From: Marivirga tractuosa DSM 4126
Lineage (GTDB): Bacteria; Bacteroidota; Bacteroidia; Cytophagales; Cyclobacteriaceae
Direction of reading: 5' to 3'
DNA: 64,000 bases
Assembly (NCBI RefSeq): GCF_000183425.1
Contig: NC_014759.1
Location: 2,821,001-2,885,000, forward strand
In this document: in pieces, positions 34,160-43,143 of the stretch
How the letters are laid out: each line of letters starts with the position of its first letter
How positions within the stretch are numbered: the first letter of the stretch is position 1
The notes under the pieces: generated by a model
Told to the model about the DNA's origin: nothing
Database searches by the model: none
What the model saw: the letters and a program-made list of their open reading frames with translations, nothing else
Translations under genes and position numbers: made by a program

Positions 34160-35560
34160 ATGGAATATAGGATTGAAAAAGACACAATGGGTGACGTTAA
34201 AGTGCCCGCTGAAAAGTATTGGGGAGCCCAAACGGAAAGAAGTAGAAATAATTTCAAAATAGGGGCTGAAGCTAGCATGCCTTTGGAAATAGTTCATGGA
34301 TTTGCATATCTTAAAAAAGCAGCTGCCCACACTAATCACGATTTAGGTGTCCTTAGCCAAGAAAAGAGAGATTTAATTTCTAAAGTTTGTGATGAAATTT
34401 TAGATAATCAACACAACGATCAATTTCCTTTGGTTATTTGGCAAACTGGTTCTGGTACTCAATCAAATATGAATGTAAATGAGGTGGTATCGAACAGAGC
34501 ACAAATTTTAGCAGGTAAAACTTATGACGATGAAAAGATTGTGCATCCTAATGATGATGTAAACAAGTCTCAATCGTCAAATGATACTTTCCCAACAGGC
34601 ATGCATATCGCTTGCTATAAAATGGTAATTGAAACCACAATCCCCGGCATTGAAAAACTTAGAGATACTTTAAAAGAGAAATCGAAGGCATTTGAAAAAG
34701 TAGTGAAAATTGGAAGGACTCATCTAATGGATGCCACTCCTTTAACGATAGGTCAAGAATTTTCGGGCTATGTTTCTCAACTGGAGCATGGTTTAAAAGC
34801 ATTGAAAAACACTTTAGATCATTTATCTGAAATTGCACTAGGCGGAACTGCTGTAGGAACTGGTATCAACACACCAGATGGATATTCTGAATTAGTAGCT
34901 GAAAAAATAGCTGAATTTTCTGGTTTGCCTTTCAGAACTGCTGAAAACAAATTCGAAGCTTTAGCGGCACATGATGCTATAGTTGAATCTCATGGGGCAT
35001 TAAAACAAATAGCGGTGTCCTTAAATAAGATTGGAAATGATATCAGGTTATTAGCTTCTGGACCAAGATCTGGAATTGGAGAAATTATTATTCCAGCAAA
35101 TGAACCAGGATCCTCTATTATGCCAGGAAAAGTAAATCCGACTCAGGCAGAAGCCTTAACAATGGTTTGTGCGCAAGTAATAGGTAATGATGTGGCCATC
35201 ACTGTTGGTGGAACCCAAGGGCATTATGAATTAAATGTTTTTAAACCTGTAATGGCAGCTAACTTCTTACAATCTGCCAGATTGATCGGAGATGCATGCG
35301 TTTCCTTTAATGATAATTGCGCAGTAGGAATTGAGCCTAATTACGAGAGGATTAAAGAACACTTAGATAATTCTTTAATGTTAGTGACTGCTCTTAACAC
35401 AAAGATCGGTTACGAAAAGGCTGCTAAAATTGCTAAAACGGCTCATGAAAACGGCACTAGGCTTAAAGATGAAGCTATAAACCTAGGTTATTTGACTGCA
35501 GAGGAGTTTGACCAATGGGTAAAACCAGAGGATATGATTGGCAGTTTGAAAAAACAATAA
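34160..35560 (+). CDS. fumC: Class II fumarate hydratase
   Basis: A 466-residue TCA-cycle enzyme that reversibly hydrates fumarate to L-malate without an iron-sulfur cluster. It starts [28 protein letters not shown], with the conserved [41 protein letters not shown] and the signature [13 protein letters not shown] containing the catalytic serine loop. Length and motifs are those of FumC rather than aspartase (no aspartase-specific changes in the SS-loop that I can see). Single gene; a coiled-coil protein gene follows 74 bp downstream. Confidence 0.96.
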   Translation: MEYRIEKDTMGDVKVPAEKYWGAQTERSRNNFKIGAEASMPLEIVHGFAYLKKAAAHTNHDLGVLSQEKRDLISKVCDEILDNQHNDQFPLVIWQTGSGTQSNMNVNEVVSNRAQILAGKTYDDEKIVHPNDDVNKSQSSNDTFPTGMHIACYKMVIETTIPGIEKLRDTLKEKSKAFEKVVKIGRTHLMDATPLTIGQEFSGYVSQLEHGLKALKNTLDHLSEIALGGTAVGTGINTPDGYSELVAEKIAEFSGLPFRTAENKFEALAAHDAIVESHGALKQIAVSLNKIGNDIRLLASGPRSGIGEIIIPANEPGSSIMPGKVNPTQAEALTMVCAQVIGNDVAITVGGTQGHYELNVFKPVMAANFLQSARLIGDACVSFNDNCAVGIEPNYERIKEHLDNSLMLVTALNTKIGYEKAAKIAKTAHENGTRLKDEAINLGYLTAEEFDQWVKPEDMIGSLKKQ

Positions 35561-35634
35561 ATAGTATTATTTGTCTTTATAATAGTTATTTACTTACTTT
35601 AGTTGTACAAATTTGAATAAACCGAATCGATAAT

Positions 35635-36285
35635 ATGAAAAGCAAGATAAGTTTAATCGCCATCCTTATGATTTTTTGCATGGCTTTTTCAGTTTCTGCT
35701 CAGTTAAGCAGAGCAGAAAAGAAGGAAATGAAGAAAATGGCTAAGGAGCTGAAAAGAAATCCTGAGCAAATGAAGGCAATGGTTGAAGAAAATGAAAGCC
35801 TTAAAAGCTCTGTTGCTAGCTTAAATGCTCAAGTAGAAAATTTGCAAGGCCAATTAAGCAATAAAAATGCAGAAATTGCAGCAGCAAAAGCTGAGGCTCA
35901 AGAAGCAAAAGCAATGGCAGAAGCTCAAAGACAAAGAGCTAATGAAATGGCAAAGAAAGCAAAAAATGCGCAAAATGAAGAGCCAGAAGCTTTAGATGAA
36001 AGTGGAACTTGGTTCAAGGTTCAAGTTGGTGCATTTGAAAATATTGACATGTCAGAGTATTTCAAAAACAACCCTAATTTTAGTGGAGAAGAAACAGAGG
36101 ATGGATTGCAGAGAATTACTTTAGGTCGATTTAGAGATTATTGGGAAGCTGATAAATTCAAAAAGACTTTGAGAAAAATGGGCGTTAAAGAAGCTTGGAT
36201 TGTACCTTACAAAGAAGGCGTAAGAGTTCCTTTGAAGGAAGTTTTAGAAAACCTTTCAGCTAAACCAGAAAACGCTGGAGAATAA
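35635..36285 (+). CDS. Exported coiled-coil protein with SPOR-like C-terminus
   Basis: A 216-residue protein. A signal peptide (about 1-22) is followed by a long Lys/Glu/Ala coiled coil (about 25-115) and a C-terminal domain of about 90 residues that looks SPOR-like: TWFKVQVGAF, then GLQRITLGRFRDYWEADKFKKTLRKMG and AWIVPYKEGVRV, i.e. two beta-alpha-beta units. SPOR domains bind denuded peptidoglycan glycans. The genes downstream build peptidoglycan precursors (murF-alr), which fits an envelope role, but a hairpin terminator separates them. Confidence 0.78.
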   Translation: MKSKISLIAILMIFCMAFSVSAQLSRAEKKEMKKMAKELKRNPEQMKAMVEENESLKSSVASLNAQVENLQGQLSNKNAEIAAAKAEAQEAKAMAEAQRQRANEMAKKAKNAQNEEPEALDESGTWFKVQVGAFENIDMSEYFKNNPNFSGEETEDGLQRITLGRFRDYWEADKFKKTLRKMGVKEAWIVPYKEGVRVPLKEVLENLSAKPENAGE

Positions 36286-36306
36286 ATTTATTTAATTATT
36301 ATTCAG

Positions 36307-36391
36307 GCTTGTTTAAAAGTTAATAGAGGTCAACTTGGTCTTCAATACTGTTTTACTTTTTGTTGCAGTAAACTTTTAGACAAGCTTTTTT
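36307..36391 (+). terminator. Long-stem hairpin with T-tract upstream of murF-alr
   Basis: A 15 bp stem (36307-36321 with 36371-36385, one G-U pair) encloses a 49 nt loop and is followed by six T. It would terminate the SPOR-like gene. The large loop contains shorter alternative pairings (TACT...AGTA), so attenuation of murF-alr is possible. Confidence 0.6.
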
Positions 36392-36427
36392 GTACTACTG
36401 AAATTAGTAATTCACACCAACCCATCC

Positions 36428-38893
36428 TTGAAAATTGAATTCTCATCGCTACCTACTATTCTGAATGGAGAGATTTGCCAACTCCAGAAAGACTACACTA
36501 TTGAGAACATCTTCATCGACAGTAGAAATGCTGTTTCCAACATCAAAAATTTGTTTATTGCCATTAAAGGGGAAAGGCACGATGGTCATAACTTTATAGC
36601 GGATCTTTATTCTAATGGAATTCGAAATTTCATTATTGATGAAGAAATTAAAGTTGATAAATACCCTGAGGCGAATTTTTTTAAAACGGAGAATAGTATC
36701 AATGCCCTCCAAGCTTTGGCAGGATACAAGAGAAAAAACTTTAAAGGCAATCTAATTGGGATAACGGGTAGTAATGGTAAAACTATCGTAAAAGAATGGT
36801 TAGCTAAATTAATAGAATCAGTTTATTCAGTTTACAGAAGCCCAAGAAGCTATAATTCACAAGTAGGTGTTCCCCTATCGCTTTGGCACTTAAATCATTA
36901 TCAAGATTATGCCATAATTGAAGCAGGAATTTCCAAAATGGGGGAAATGGAAAAGCTTGAAGCCATTATAAAACCGAAAATTGGCATCTACACTAATTTA
37001 GGTACTGCCCATGACGAAGGTTTTCCAAGTTTGGAGGAAAAAGCACATCAAAAAGCGCAATTATTTAAAGATTCTTCTACAATAATATTTTGCAAGGATT
37101 TTCCAGAAATTTCGAATGCTTTACACAGTCTTCCAAAATTGGAAGAAAAGGAATTTATTGGATGGTCATTTGAAGATAATACTTCCAACTATTTTGTGGA
37201 AACAGAAGGAAGAAACAACGGGACAGCTATCAGAATCCCGTTTGAAGAGCAATTCCATATCTTTCAAGTTCCTTTTCAAGATTATGCATCCTTAGAAAAT
37301 ATCACACATTGTCTGTTACTCTTGCTTCATGAAGGTTTACCAATAAAAGTCATTCAAAACACTTTAAATGATATCAAGTCATTAAACATGAGGCTTGAAA
37401 CCAAAAAGGGTAAAAATAGCACTTATTTAGTGGATGACTCTTACAATAATGATTTAGTAGGGCTTGATACGGCTCTTCAATTTTTTTCGCAGCAAAAGCA
37501 ATTTCAAAAAAGAATTCTCATATTATCAGACCTGCTAGAAACGGGATTAAGTTCTGAAGTTTTATACCAGCAGTTAGCCGATAGAATAGCACTAGAAAAG
37601 CTAAACTTAGTTGTGGGAATAGGTAGTGAAATTAGAATGTTAGAAAAATTCTATACTAGTGATTTGAAATTATTCCCTAATACAGCCTCATTTTTAGAAT
37701 ATGAAAAGGAAAACTCATTTCAAGAAAGCTTAATTCTAATAAAAGGAGCAAGAAAATTTAATTTTGAATCTATTGTTCAGCGCTTAGAACAAAAAATTCA
37801 TGGGACAGTCTTAGAAATTGACCTTAATAAAATCACCCATAATTTAAATTTTTATAGGGCAAGATTAAAGCCAGGTGTAAAAACCATGGTGATGGTAAAA
37901 GCATTTGCATATGGTAGCAGTAGTCATGAGATAGCTAATTGGTTAGAATTTCAGAATGTAGATTATTTAGCTGTGGCTTACGCAGATGAGGGAGTTATCT
38001 TGCGTCAACATGGAATCCAGTTGCCTATAATGGTCATGAACCCAGATCCTCGTTCTTTTGAACTCCTTCACCAGTATAATCTTGAACCAGAGCTTTATAG
38101 CGAGACTATTTTTAAGGACTATGCTAGCTATACTAGAAATCATAAAAGCTTGCTTAAAGTCCACTTAAAGTTAGATACAGGAATGCATCGGCTTGGTTTT
38201 GAGGCTCATGAAATTGAACAGCTTCAATTGCTATTACGGCATAACCCACAACTTAAAGTAGCTTCAATATTTAGTCATTTAGCTGCTTCTGATGAAGCCA
38301 TGCACAATGGATTTTCTGCTCAACAAGCCATGTCCTTTAAAAAATTAGCAGAAAGCTTAGTTGACTTTTTGGGCTATAAGCCAATTCTTCATTTATTAAA
38401 TAGTCCAGGGATTAGTCGATTTCCTGATTACCAATTTGATATGGTTAGATTAGGGATTGGGCTTTATGGTGTTGATCCTACAGGCATTTATTCAGGTCAA
38501 CTACAGTCAGTCTCTACTTTAAAGACAGTAATATCTCAAGTAAAACATATCAAAAAAGGAGAAACAATTGGTTATGCTAGAAGAGGTGTTGCAAATGAGG
38601 ATATGAAAACTGCTACCATTTCAATTGGCTATGCGGATGGATTTAACCGAAAATTTAGTCAAGGAATAGGAAAAGTCTTGATAAATGGAATATTGGCTCC
38701 CGTAATTGGTAATGTTTGCATGGACATGACCATGGTGGAGGTGACCAATATTGATTGCAAAGCTGGAGATGAAGTGATTGTTTTTGGAGAGGGCCCCAAC
38801 ATTTCTGATATGGCCAGTGCCATAGATACTATTCCCTACGAAATTCTTACCAATATTAGTGAAAGGGTAAAAAGAGTGTTTTATACTGAATAA
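36428..38893 (+). CDS. Bifunctional MurF ligase / alanine racemase
   Basis: An 821-residue fusion of two peptidoglycan precursor enzymes, as is usual in Bacteroidota. The N-terminal half is MurF-like (UDP-MurNAc-tripeptide:D-Ala-D-Ala ligase) with the ATP loop GITGSNGKT at about 111-119. The C-terminal half (from about 455) is an alanine racemase with PLP lysine K491 (MVKAFAYG) and the catalytic Tyr735 in GYADG. The usual VKANAYG sequence has Phe in place of Asn. Only TTG at 36428 is available as an early start; the next methionines lie inside conserved MurF sequence. Cytoplasmic; it makes D-alanine and adds D-Ala-D-Ala in one polypeptide. Confidence 0.93.
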   Translation: MKIEFSSLPTILNGEICQLQKDYTIENIFIDSRNAVSNIKNLFIAIKGERHDGHNFIADLYSNGIRNFIIDEEIKVDKYPEANFFKTENSINALQALAGYKRKNFKGNLIGITGSNGKTIVKEWLAKLIESVYSVYRSPRSYNSQVGVPLSLWHLNHYQDYAIIEAGISKMGEMEKLEAIIKPKIGIYTNLGTAHDEGFPSLEEKAHQKAQLFKDSSTIIFCKDFPEISNALHSLPKLEEKEFIGWSFEDNTSNYFVETEGRNNGTAIRIPFEEQFHIFQVPFQDYASLENITHCLLLLLHEGLPIKVIQNTLNDIKSLNMRLETKKGKNSTYLVDDSYNNDLVGLDTALQFFSQQKQFQKRILILSDLLETGLSSEVLYQQLADRIALEKLNLVVGIGSEIRMLEKFYTSDLKLFPNTASFLEYEKENSFQESLILIKGARKFNFESIVQRLEQKIHGTVLEIDLNKITHNLNFYRARLKPGVKTMVMVKAFAYGSSSHEIANWLEFQNVDYLAVAYADEGVILRQHGIQLPIMVMNPDPRSFELLHQYNLEPELYSETIFKDYASYTRNHKSLLKVHLKLDTGMHRLGFEAHEIEQLQLLLRHNPQLKVASIFSHLAASDEAMHNGFSAQQAMSFKKLAESLVDFLGYKPILHLLNSPGISRFPDYQFDMVRLGIGLYGVDPTGIYSGQLQSVSTLKTVISQVKHIKKGETIGYARRGVANEDMKTATISIGYADGFNRKFSQGIGKVLINGILAPVIGNVCMDMTMVEVTNIDCKAGDEVIVFGEGPNISDMASAIDTIPYEILTNISERVKRVFYTE

Positions 38894-38997
38894 GAAAGCT
38901 CTTTGAAGTAATTTAATATAACTTTTTCGAAGAAATACCCATAATTAGGTATTGCCATTAAGATAAAAACCATCCAACTTTATTAAAAATTTAGGGG

Positions 38998-39222
38998 ATG
39001 AAGTTTTTCTTAGTTATATCAATTATTGCCTTTTGGTGGGTTCCCATGAACTCACCAGGCAATATTGGTATTTCAAGCCATCCGCTCTCAGGCAAGTTAT
39101 TTCAACCAAAAAACGAAAAATCTTTAACTGGAACTGGAAATCAAAACACAGTGACCAAAAGAAAGATGGATCATTTTGGCTTTCAAAACAGAAGGCATTT
39201 GTTGCGAAATAAATTGTATTAA
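38998..39222 (+). CDS. Hypothetical small exported protein
   Basis: A 74-residue frame from an ATG. A hydrophobic N-terminus (MKFFLVISIIAFWWVPM) looks like a signal peptide, followed by a polar, Asn/Lys/Arg-rich tail. No family is recognised. Its stop codon is 1 bp from the ATG of the next gene in the same direction, which supports a real coupled pair. Expression is unproven. Confidence 0.5.
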   Translation: MKFFLVISIIAFWWVPMNSPGNIGISSHPLSGKLFQPKNEKSLTGTGNQNTVTKRKMDHFGFQNRRHLLRNKLY

Positions 39223-39223
39223 G

Positions 39224-39562
39224 ATGGAAGTTTATCAAAATCTTTTAGAAGGAATTCAAGGAAAGTGGAATTGCACTAAAGCAATTAATCAATATTCTGA
39301 TCAAAGTTTGAACATAGAATTTTCATTGTTAATATCTGAGAATCTAATTTCAAGATCTGGACAAGGCGACCAATATTGGCCAAGTATCAGCAATTTTGAG
39401 CTAGTGGGATCTATCAAAGACGGCTATTTTTACAGAGAAGATGGCTGCTTTTTACAAGTAAAATCTTTAACAGAAAACCAGATGGTAATTGAGCTTTCTC
39501 ACAAATCTTCCGAAGGCCAGCTGATCATTAACAATTTTACTTTTACAAGAGATAGAGAATAG
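39224..39562 (+). CDS. Hypothetical protein, possibly lipocalin-like
   Basis: A 112-residue protein; the ATG at 39224 is preferred over an upstream TTG that overlaps the previous gene. The opening LLEGIQGKWNCTKAIN and the later alternating strands (FSLLISENLISRSG, MVIELSHKSSEGQLIINNFTF) resemble small lipocalin-type barrels, but I cannot confirm this. There is no signal peptide, so it may be cytoplasmic. It is coupled to the preceding small gene and ends 5 bp from a convergent gene. Confidence 0.6.
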   Translation: MEVYQNLLEGIQGKWNCTKAINQYSDQSLNIEFSLLISENLISRSGQGDQYWPSISNFELVGSIKDGYFYREDGCFLQVKSLTENQMVIELSHKSSEGQLIINNFTFTRDRE

Positions 39563-39567
39563 GGATT

Positions 39568-40626
39568 TTACTCTGTCCCATTTTCGACTTTTTCATCTGC
39601 CAAAATTTCATCTGCAGTAGTTACCTCTAGTTCATCACTATTATCTTTTGTTTTGGCCAAGTATAATTGCACATAAATTGGAAAATGGTCTGAACCAATA
39701 CTTTCCATTCTTTTCATATTTTGTAATCGAAAATGACCTGAACAAAAGATATGGTCTAATGGCCATCGAGCTAGAGCGTGTTTAGCGTGAAAGGAGCTGT
39801 AGAAACCCCTTCCCCTTCTGGGATCTAAAAGCCCACTGATTTTTAAGAATAATTCTGTAGTATAGCTCCAAGCCACATCATTTAAATCACCAGCCACTAT
39901 GGTAGGCTTTTGGTCAGCATTAGTTTTTTTTCCAACTAATAGTATTTCGGCATCTCTTGCTGTGGATTTGGGGTTTTCTGAAGGAACGGGAGGCTCTGGG
40001 TGAATGGCATACAATTTAATTGCACGCTTTTCCAATATAATATCGGTTTCTATGGATGGTATTTCATCCTTTACCAAATAATGAATTTGAGTGTTTCTCA
40101 ACTCCAATTTGCTATATAGCAACATCCCATAAGTATTTTCACGATCTTCTAAAACTTGGTAAACATATTCGCGTCCAAAAGAAGAGTTACATTTATTCTT
40201 CCACCATTCGTCTGTTTCTAGAAGCAAGACTACATCAGGCTTTTCTCGATCGATCATACAAGAAAGTTTCTCCCACTCTCTATTCTCTTGATATACATTG
40301 GCAATTAGCAACTTAAGACTTGGCTTGAAATCGAGGTTTACGGAATCGATCTGCTTTTTGGCCATGGGTAGATACGGATAGATTTGGTAGCTTAAATACA
40401 ATTGGTTTGCAACTATCAAGATAAAAAAGCCGAAAGAGAAATAAGCATCTGAAGGGAAGAAAATTAAAGAGGCAAAAAGTATAATAAGATTGATGACCCA
40501 TTTTTGAGCTCTAGGGAATTCAAAAACTCTAAAAACCCAATAATCATTACGAATTAAAGGAAGTAGGCTGATAAAAATCATAATACCACCCAAAATGTAA
40601 ATTATTGTTTGTAGAAAGCTTATCAA
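39568..40626 (-). CDS. Endonuclease/exonuclease/phosphatase family membrane protein
   Basis: A 352-residue protein with three N-terminal transmembrane segments (about 5-85) and a C-terminal metal-dependent endonuclease/exonuclease/phosphatase domain. Visible active-site blocks are DVVLLLETDEWW (Glu), AIHPEPPVP, VAGDLNDVAWS (Asp/Asn), LDHIFCSGHF (Asp/His) and the final SIGSDHFPIYVQL (Asp-His). Such proteins may act on phosphodiesters outside or at the membrane. The apparent start is TTG at 40626; an ATG 15 codons later would cut the first helix. Substrate unknown. Confidence 0.85.
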   Translation of the reverse strand: MISFLQTIIYILGGIMIFISLLPLIRNDYWVFRVFEFPRAQKWVINLIILFASLIFFPSDAYFSFGFFILIVANQLYLSYQIYPYLPMAKKQIDSVNLDFKPSLKLLIANVYQENREWEKLSCMIDREKPDVVLLLETDEWWKNKCNSSFGREYVYQVLEDRENTYGMLLYSKLELRNTQIHYLVKDEIPSIETDIILEKRAIKLYAIHPEPPVPSENPKSTARDAEILLVGKKTNADQKPTIVAGDLNDVAWSYTTELFLKISGLLDPRRGRGFYSSFHAKHALARWPLDHIFCSGHFRLQNMKRMESIGSDHFPIYVQLYLAKTKDNSDELEVTTADEILADEKVENGTE

Positions 40627-40714
40627 TTTAAATTAGTCATACTTTTTTTGAAGTTAGACAAAAATAAATCGCCATCCTTTTAAATCTATTTTATTTTAGT
40701 GAAGATGGATAAAG

Positions 40715-40762
40715 AAAAATCTGCCAAGCTCAAAAACTAGAGAAATCTATAGCTTGACAGAT
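40715..40762 (-). terminator. Intrinsic terminator of the ABC transporter operon
   Basis: The arms at 40719-40730 and 40751-40762 pair over 11 of 12 positions (ATCTG.CAAGCT with its complement). On the minus strand the hairpin is followed by TTTTCTTT. Confidence 0.75.
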
Positions 40763-40776
40763 CAACTAATAATGGG

Positions 40777-42102
40777 CTAACTATTGGTTTTAACCCATTT
40801 TAATAGAGTCTTATAATTTACTTTAGTGCCATGCATCAAAATACCAATTCTATAGATTCTACCGGCCATCCAAATAGTGAAAAGAAAGCCTACGACCATT
40901 AACCCCATGCTTAAAGCAAGCTCCCAGGCGGGAACACCGAAAGCTACTCTAGCCATCATGGCGACTGGTGCAGTAAATGGAATAATAGACAACCAGAAAC
41001 TGACATTACCATCTGGTTCTGGCATCACGAACATGAAAGTCCCCAAAAATCCTATAATCATAGGCATAGTTATGGGCATGGTAAATTGCTGAGCATCTGA
41101 AATATTATCAACTGCGGATCCCACAGCAGCAAATAATGCACCATATAGTAGATATCCACTAATGAAGAAAAAGGCGAAAACAGATATATAGTAGGCATAT
41201 GGAATATCATATACTATATTCAATATTTCTCCCACTTTAGAATTTTCCATCATTTCTTGGCTCTCAGAACCGCCATTCATGCCAGACATACTTTGCTGAG
41301 CCGTTTGCATATCGGCCGGATTTAGATCAAACATGCTGAAAACAGCAGATGAAAGTACAAAAATCAATACCACCCAAATCGTAAATTGCAATAAACCAAC
41401 AGATGCGACACCGATTACTTTCCCTATCATAAGTTGAAAAGGCTTTACCGAGGAAACAATAATCTCAACAATTTTACTTGATTTTTCCTCAATTACTCCT
41501 TGCATGATTTGGGTTCCGTAGATCAAAACAAACATATATACTAGAAAACTGAAGGCATAAGCAATTCCATAGGCAACACCAGCACTACTTGCTTTTTCCT
41601 CGCCCGTATCCGATACATTGATTGTGCTTAGACTGATATTGGTTTTTAAACTTTCCAATTCAGCCTCATTTATGCCGCTTTCTTTAAGTTTTTGATCTCG
41701 AATTTGAGATTCTATTTGATTTTCGAAATAGGAGCTAGCCTGAAGACTGGGATTCTTTTTAGCATACATTGTAATCCCTTCTGGATTAGCCAATTCAAAT
41801 TTAGGAAAGTATAATAGTGCGTAGGCTTCGCTTTCAGTAAAAATGGTTTTTGCTTCCTCTAGATTTATGTTTAATTCTTCGAAGGCATATTTTTTATCAT
41901 TTTCAAAATTGATTGTTCCTGACTCATCCAAAACATAAACTTTTTGTTGTTCTGCATTTTTGGATTCCTCAATGGCGAAATAGAGCATTCCGCCTATAAT
42001 TGCAGGAAAAAGCAAAGGCACTAATATTGTTGCCAATAGAAAGCTTTTCTTTTTTACTCTGCTGTCGAACTCCCTCTTAATTACTAAGCCTATCTTACTC
42101 AT
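40777..42102 (-). CDS. ABC-2 type transporter permease (NatB-like)
   Basis: A 441-residue permease with one N-terminal transmembrane segment (about 22-45), a large extracytoplasmic loop (about 46-165) and five to six further helices. The pattern KREFDSRVKKKSFLLATILVPLLFP at the start, together with this topology, matches NatB/ABC-2 family exporters. The ATPase gene lies 18 bp upstream on the same strand. The Na+-efflux role of NatAB in Bacillus is one possibility; substrate is unresolved. Confidence 0.9.
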   Translation of the reverse strand: MSKIGLVIKREFDSRVKKKSFLLATILVPLLFPAIIGGMLYFAIEESKNAEQQKVYVLDESGTINFENDKKYAFEELNINLEEAKTIFTESEAYALLYFPKFELANPEGITMYAKKNPSLQASSYFENQIESQIRDQKLKESGINEAELESLKTNISLSTINVSDTGEEKASSAGVAYGIAYAFSFLVYMFVLIYGTQIMQGVIEEKSSKIVEIIVSSVKPFQLMIGKVIGVASVGLLQFTIWVVLIFVLSSAVFSMFDLNPADMQTAQQSMSGMNGGSESQEMMENSKVGEILNIVYDIPYAYYISVFAFFFISGYLLYGALFAAVGSAVDNISDAQQFTMPITMPMIIGFLGTFMFVMPEPDGNVSFWLSIIPFTAPVAMMARVAFGVPAWELALSMGLMVVGFLFTIWMAGRIYRIGILMHGTKVNYKTLLKWVKTNS

Positions 42103-42120
42103 TTGATGGTTGTTTTAAGG

Positions 42121-43050
42121 TTATGATGTTGGAATGTTTTGTTTATCTCCTTTTACCAACTGGATAAAAATATCGTTGATGGAAGGAATTTCTTCTTGAA
42201 AAGAAACTATATCTACTTTTTGATTGATCAATTCTTGCAATAATTGATTAGAGGATGTTCCGGATATCAGCTTTAAGTTTGATTGGACTAGCCCTTCCCC
42301 TAATTCTTTTTTGCTTTCCAAATTAAAAATATCATTAGAAGAAATACCATTTCCTCTATGAACTAATGAGTACTGATTGGATTTGAAATCATTCTTGATT
42401 TTTGACTTTTCCCCATCTAAAATCTTTTCTGATTTATTGATTAAGGCTATATAATCACACATTTCTTCAACAGATTCCATTCTGTGCGTACTAAAAATGA
42501 TAGTACTTCCTTTTTCCCTAAGGCTCAAAATTTCATCTTTAATTAAATTAGCATTAATAGGATCAAAGCCGGAAAAAGGCTCATCCAAAATGATTAATTC
42601 CGGTTCGTGCATTACAGTTGAAACAAACTGGACTTTTTGTTGCATCCCTTTGGATAGGTCTTCAATCTTTTTGTTTAACCAATCTGAAGCCTCAAATCTT
42701 TCTAACCAAACTTTAATTTTCTGAACGGCTTCTTTTTTGGAGAGTCCTTTTAGTTGTGCCAAATACAACAGCTGGTCACCCACTTTCATTTTTTTGTATA
42801 AGCCTCGTTCTTCTGGCAGATACCCTATAGTACCAATGTGTTTGGGAGCTAGATTTTCACCATTTATCTGTATCTGACCTGAATCGGCATTGATAATTTG
42901 GTTGACTATTCGAATAAATGTACTTTTTCCTGCTCCATTTGGCCCTAATAAACCAAATATAGATTGCTTAGGAATTTCCAAGTCTACATTGTGAAGCGCA
43001 ACATTTTTGTGAAATGTTTTATTTAGGTTCTTCGCGGTAAGTATATGCAC
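42121..43050 (-). CDS. ABC transporter ATP-binding protein (NatA-like)
   Basis: A 309-residue ABC ATPase. Walker A is GPNGAGKST (36-44), the signature is LSKGMQQK (132-139) and Walker B is LIILDEP with GFDP. The C-terminal 90 residues form an extra domain, as in exporters of the NatA/DRA class. It begins with GTG at 43050. It makes the transporter with the permease 18 bp downstream; there is no substrate-binding protein, so export is likely. Confidence 0.94.
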   Translation of the reverse strand: MHILTAKNLNKTFHKNVALHNVDLEIPKQSIFGLLGPNGAGKSTFIRIVNQIINADSGQIQINGENLAPKHIGTIGYLPEERGLYKKMKVGDQLLYLAQLKGLSKKEAVQKIKVWLERFEASDWLNKKIEDLSKGMQQKVQFVSTVMHEPELIILDEPFSGFDPINANLIKDEILSLREKGSTIIFSTHRMESVEEMCDYIALINKSEKILDGEKSKIKNDFKSNQYSLVHRGNGISSNDIFNLESKKELGEGLVQSNLKLISGTSSNQLLQELINQKVDIVSFQEEIPSINDIFIQLVKGDKQNIPTS

Positions 43051-43143
43051 GTTGATATTGTTTTTTTACAAATGTATCCCAATAATTATTAACTGCAATA
43101 AATAGATTTATTATTGTCCTATTTAACTGATGAGTGGTTTTTA

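Noticed and set aside
39023..39238. 71-residue minus-strand frame opposite the small gene pair
   Set aside because: It lies wholly antisense to the 38998 frame and its composition looks like a shadow frame.
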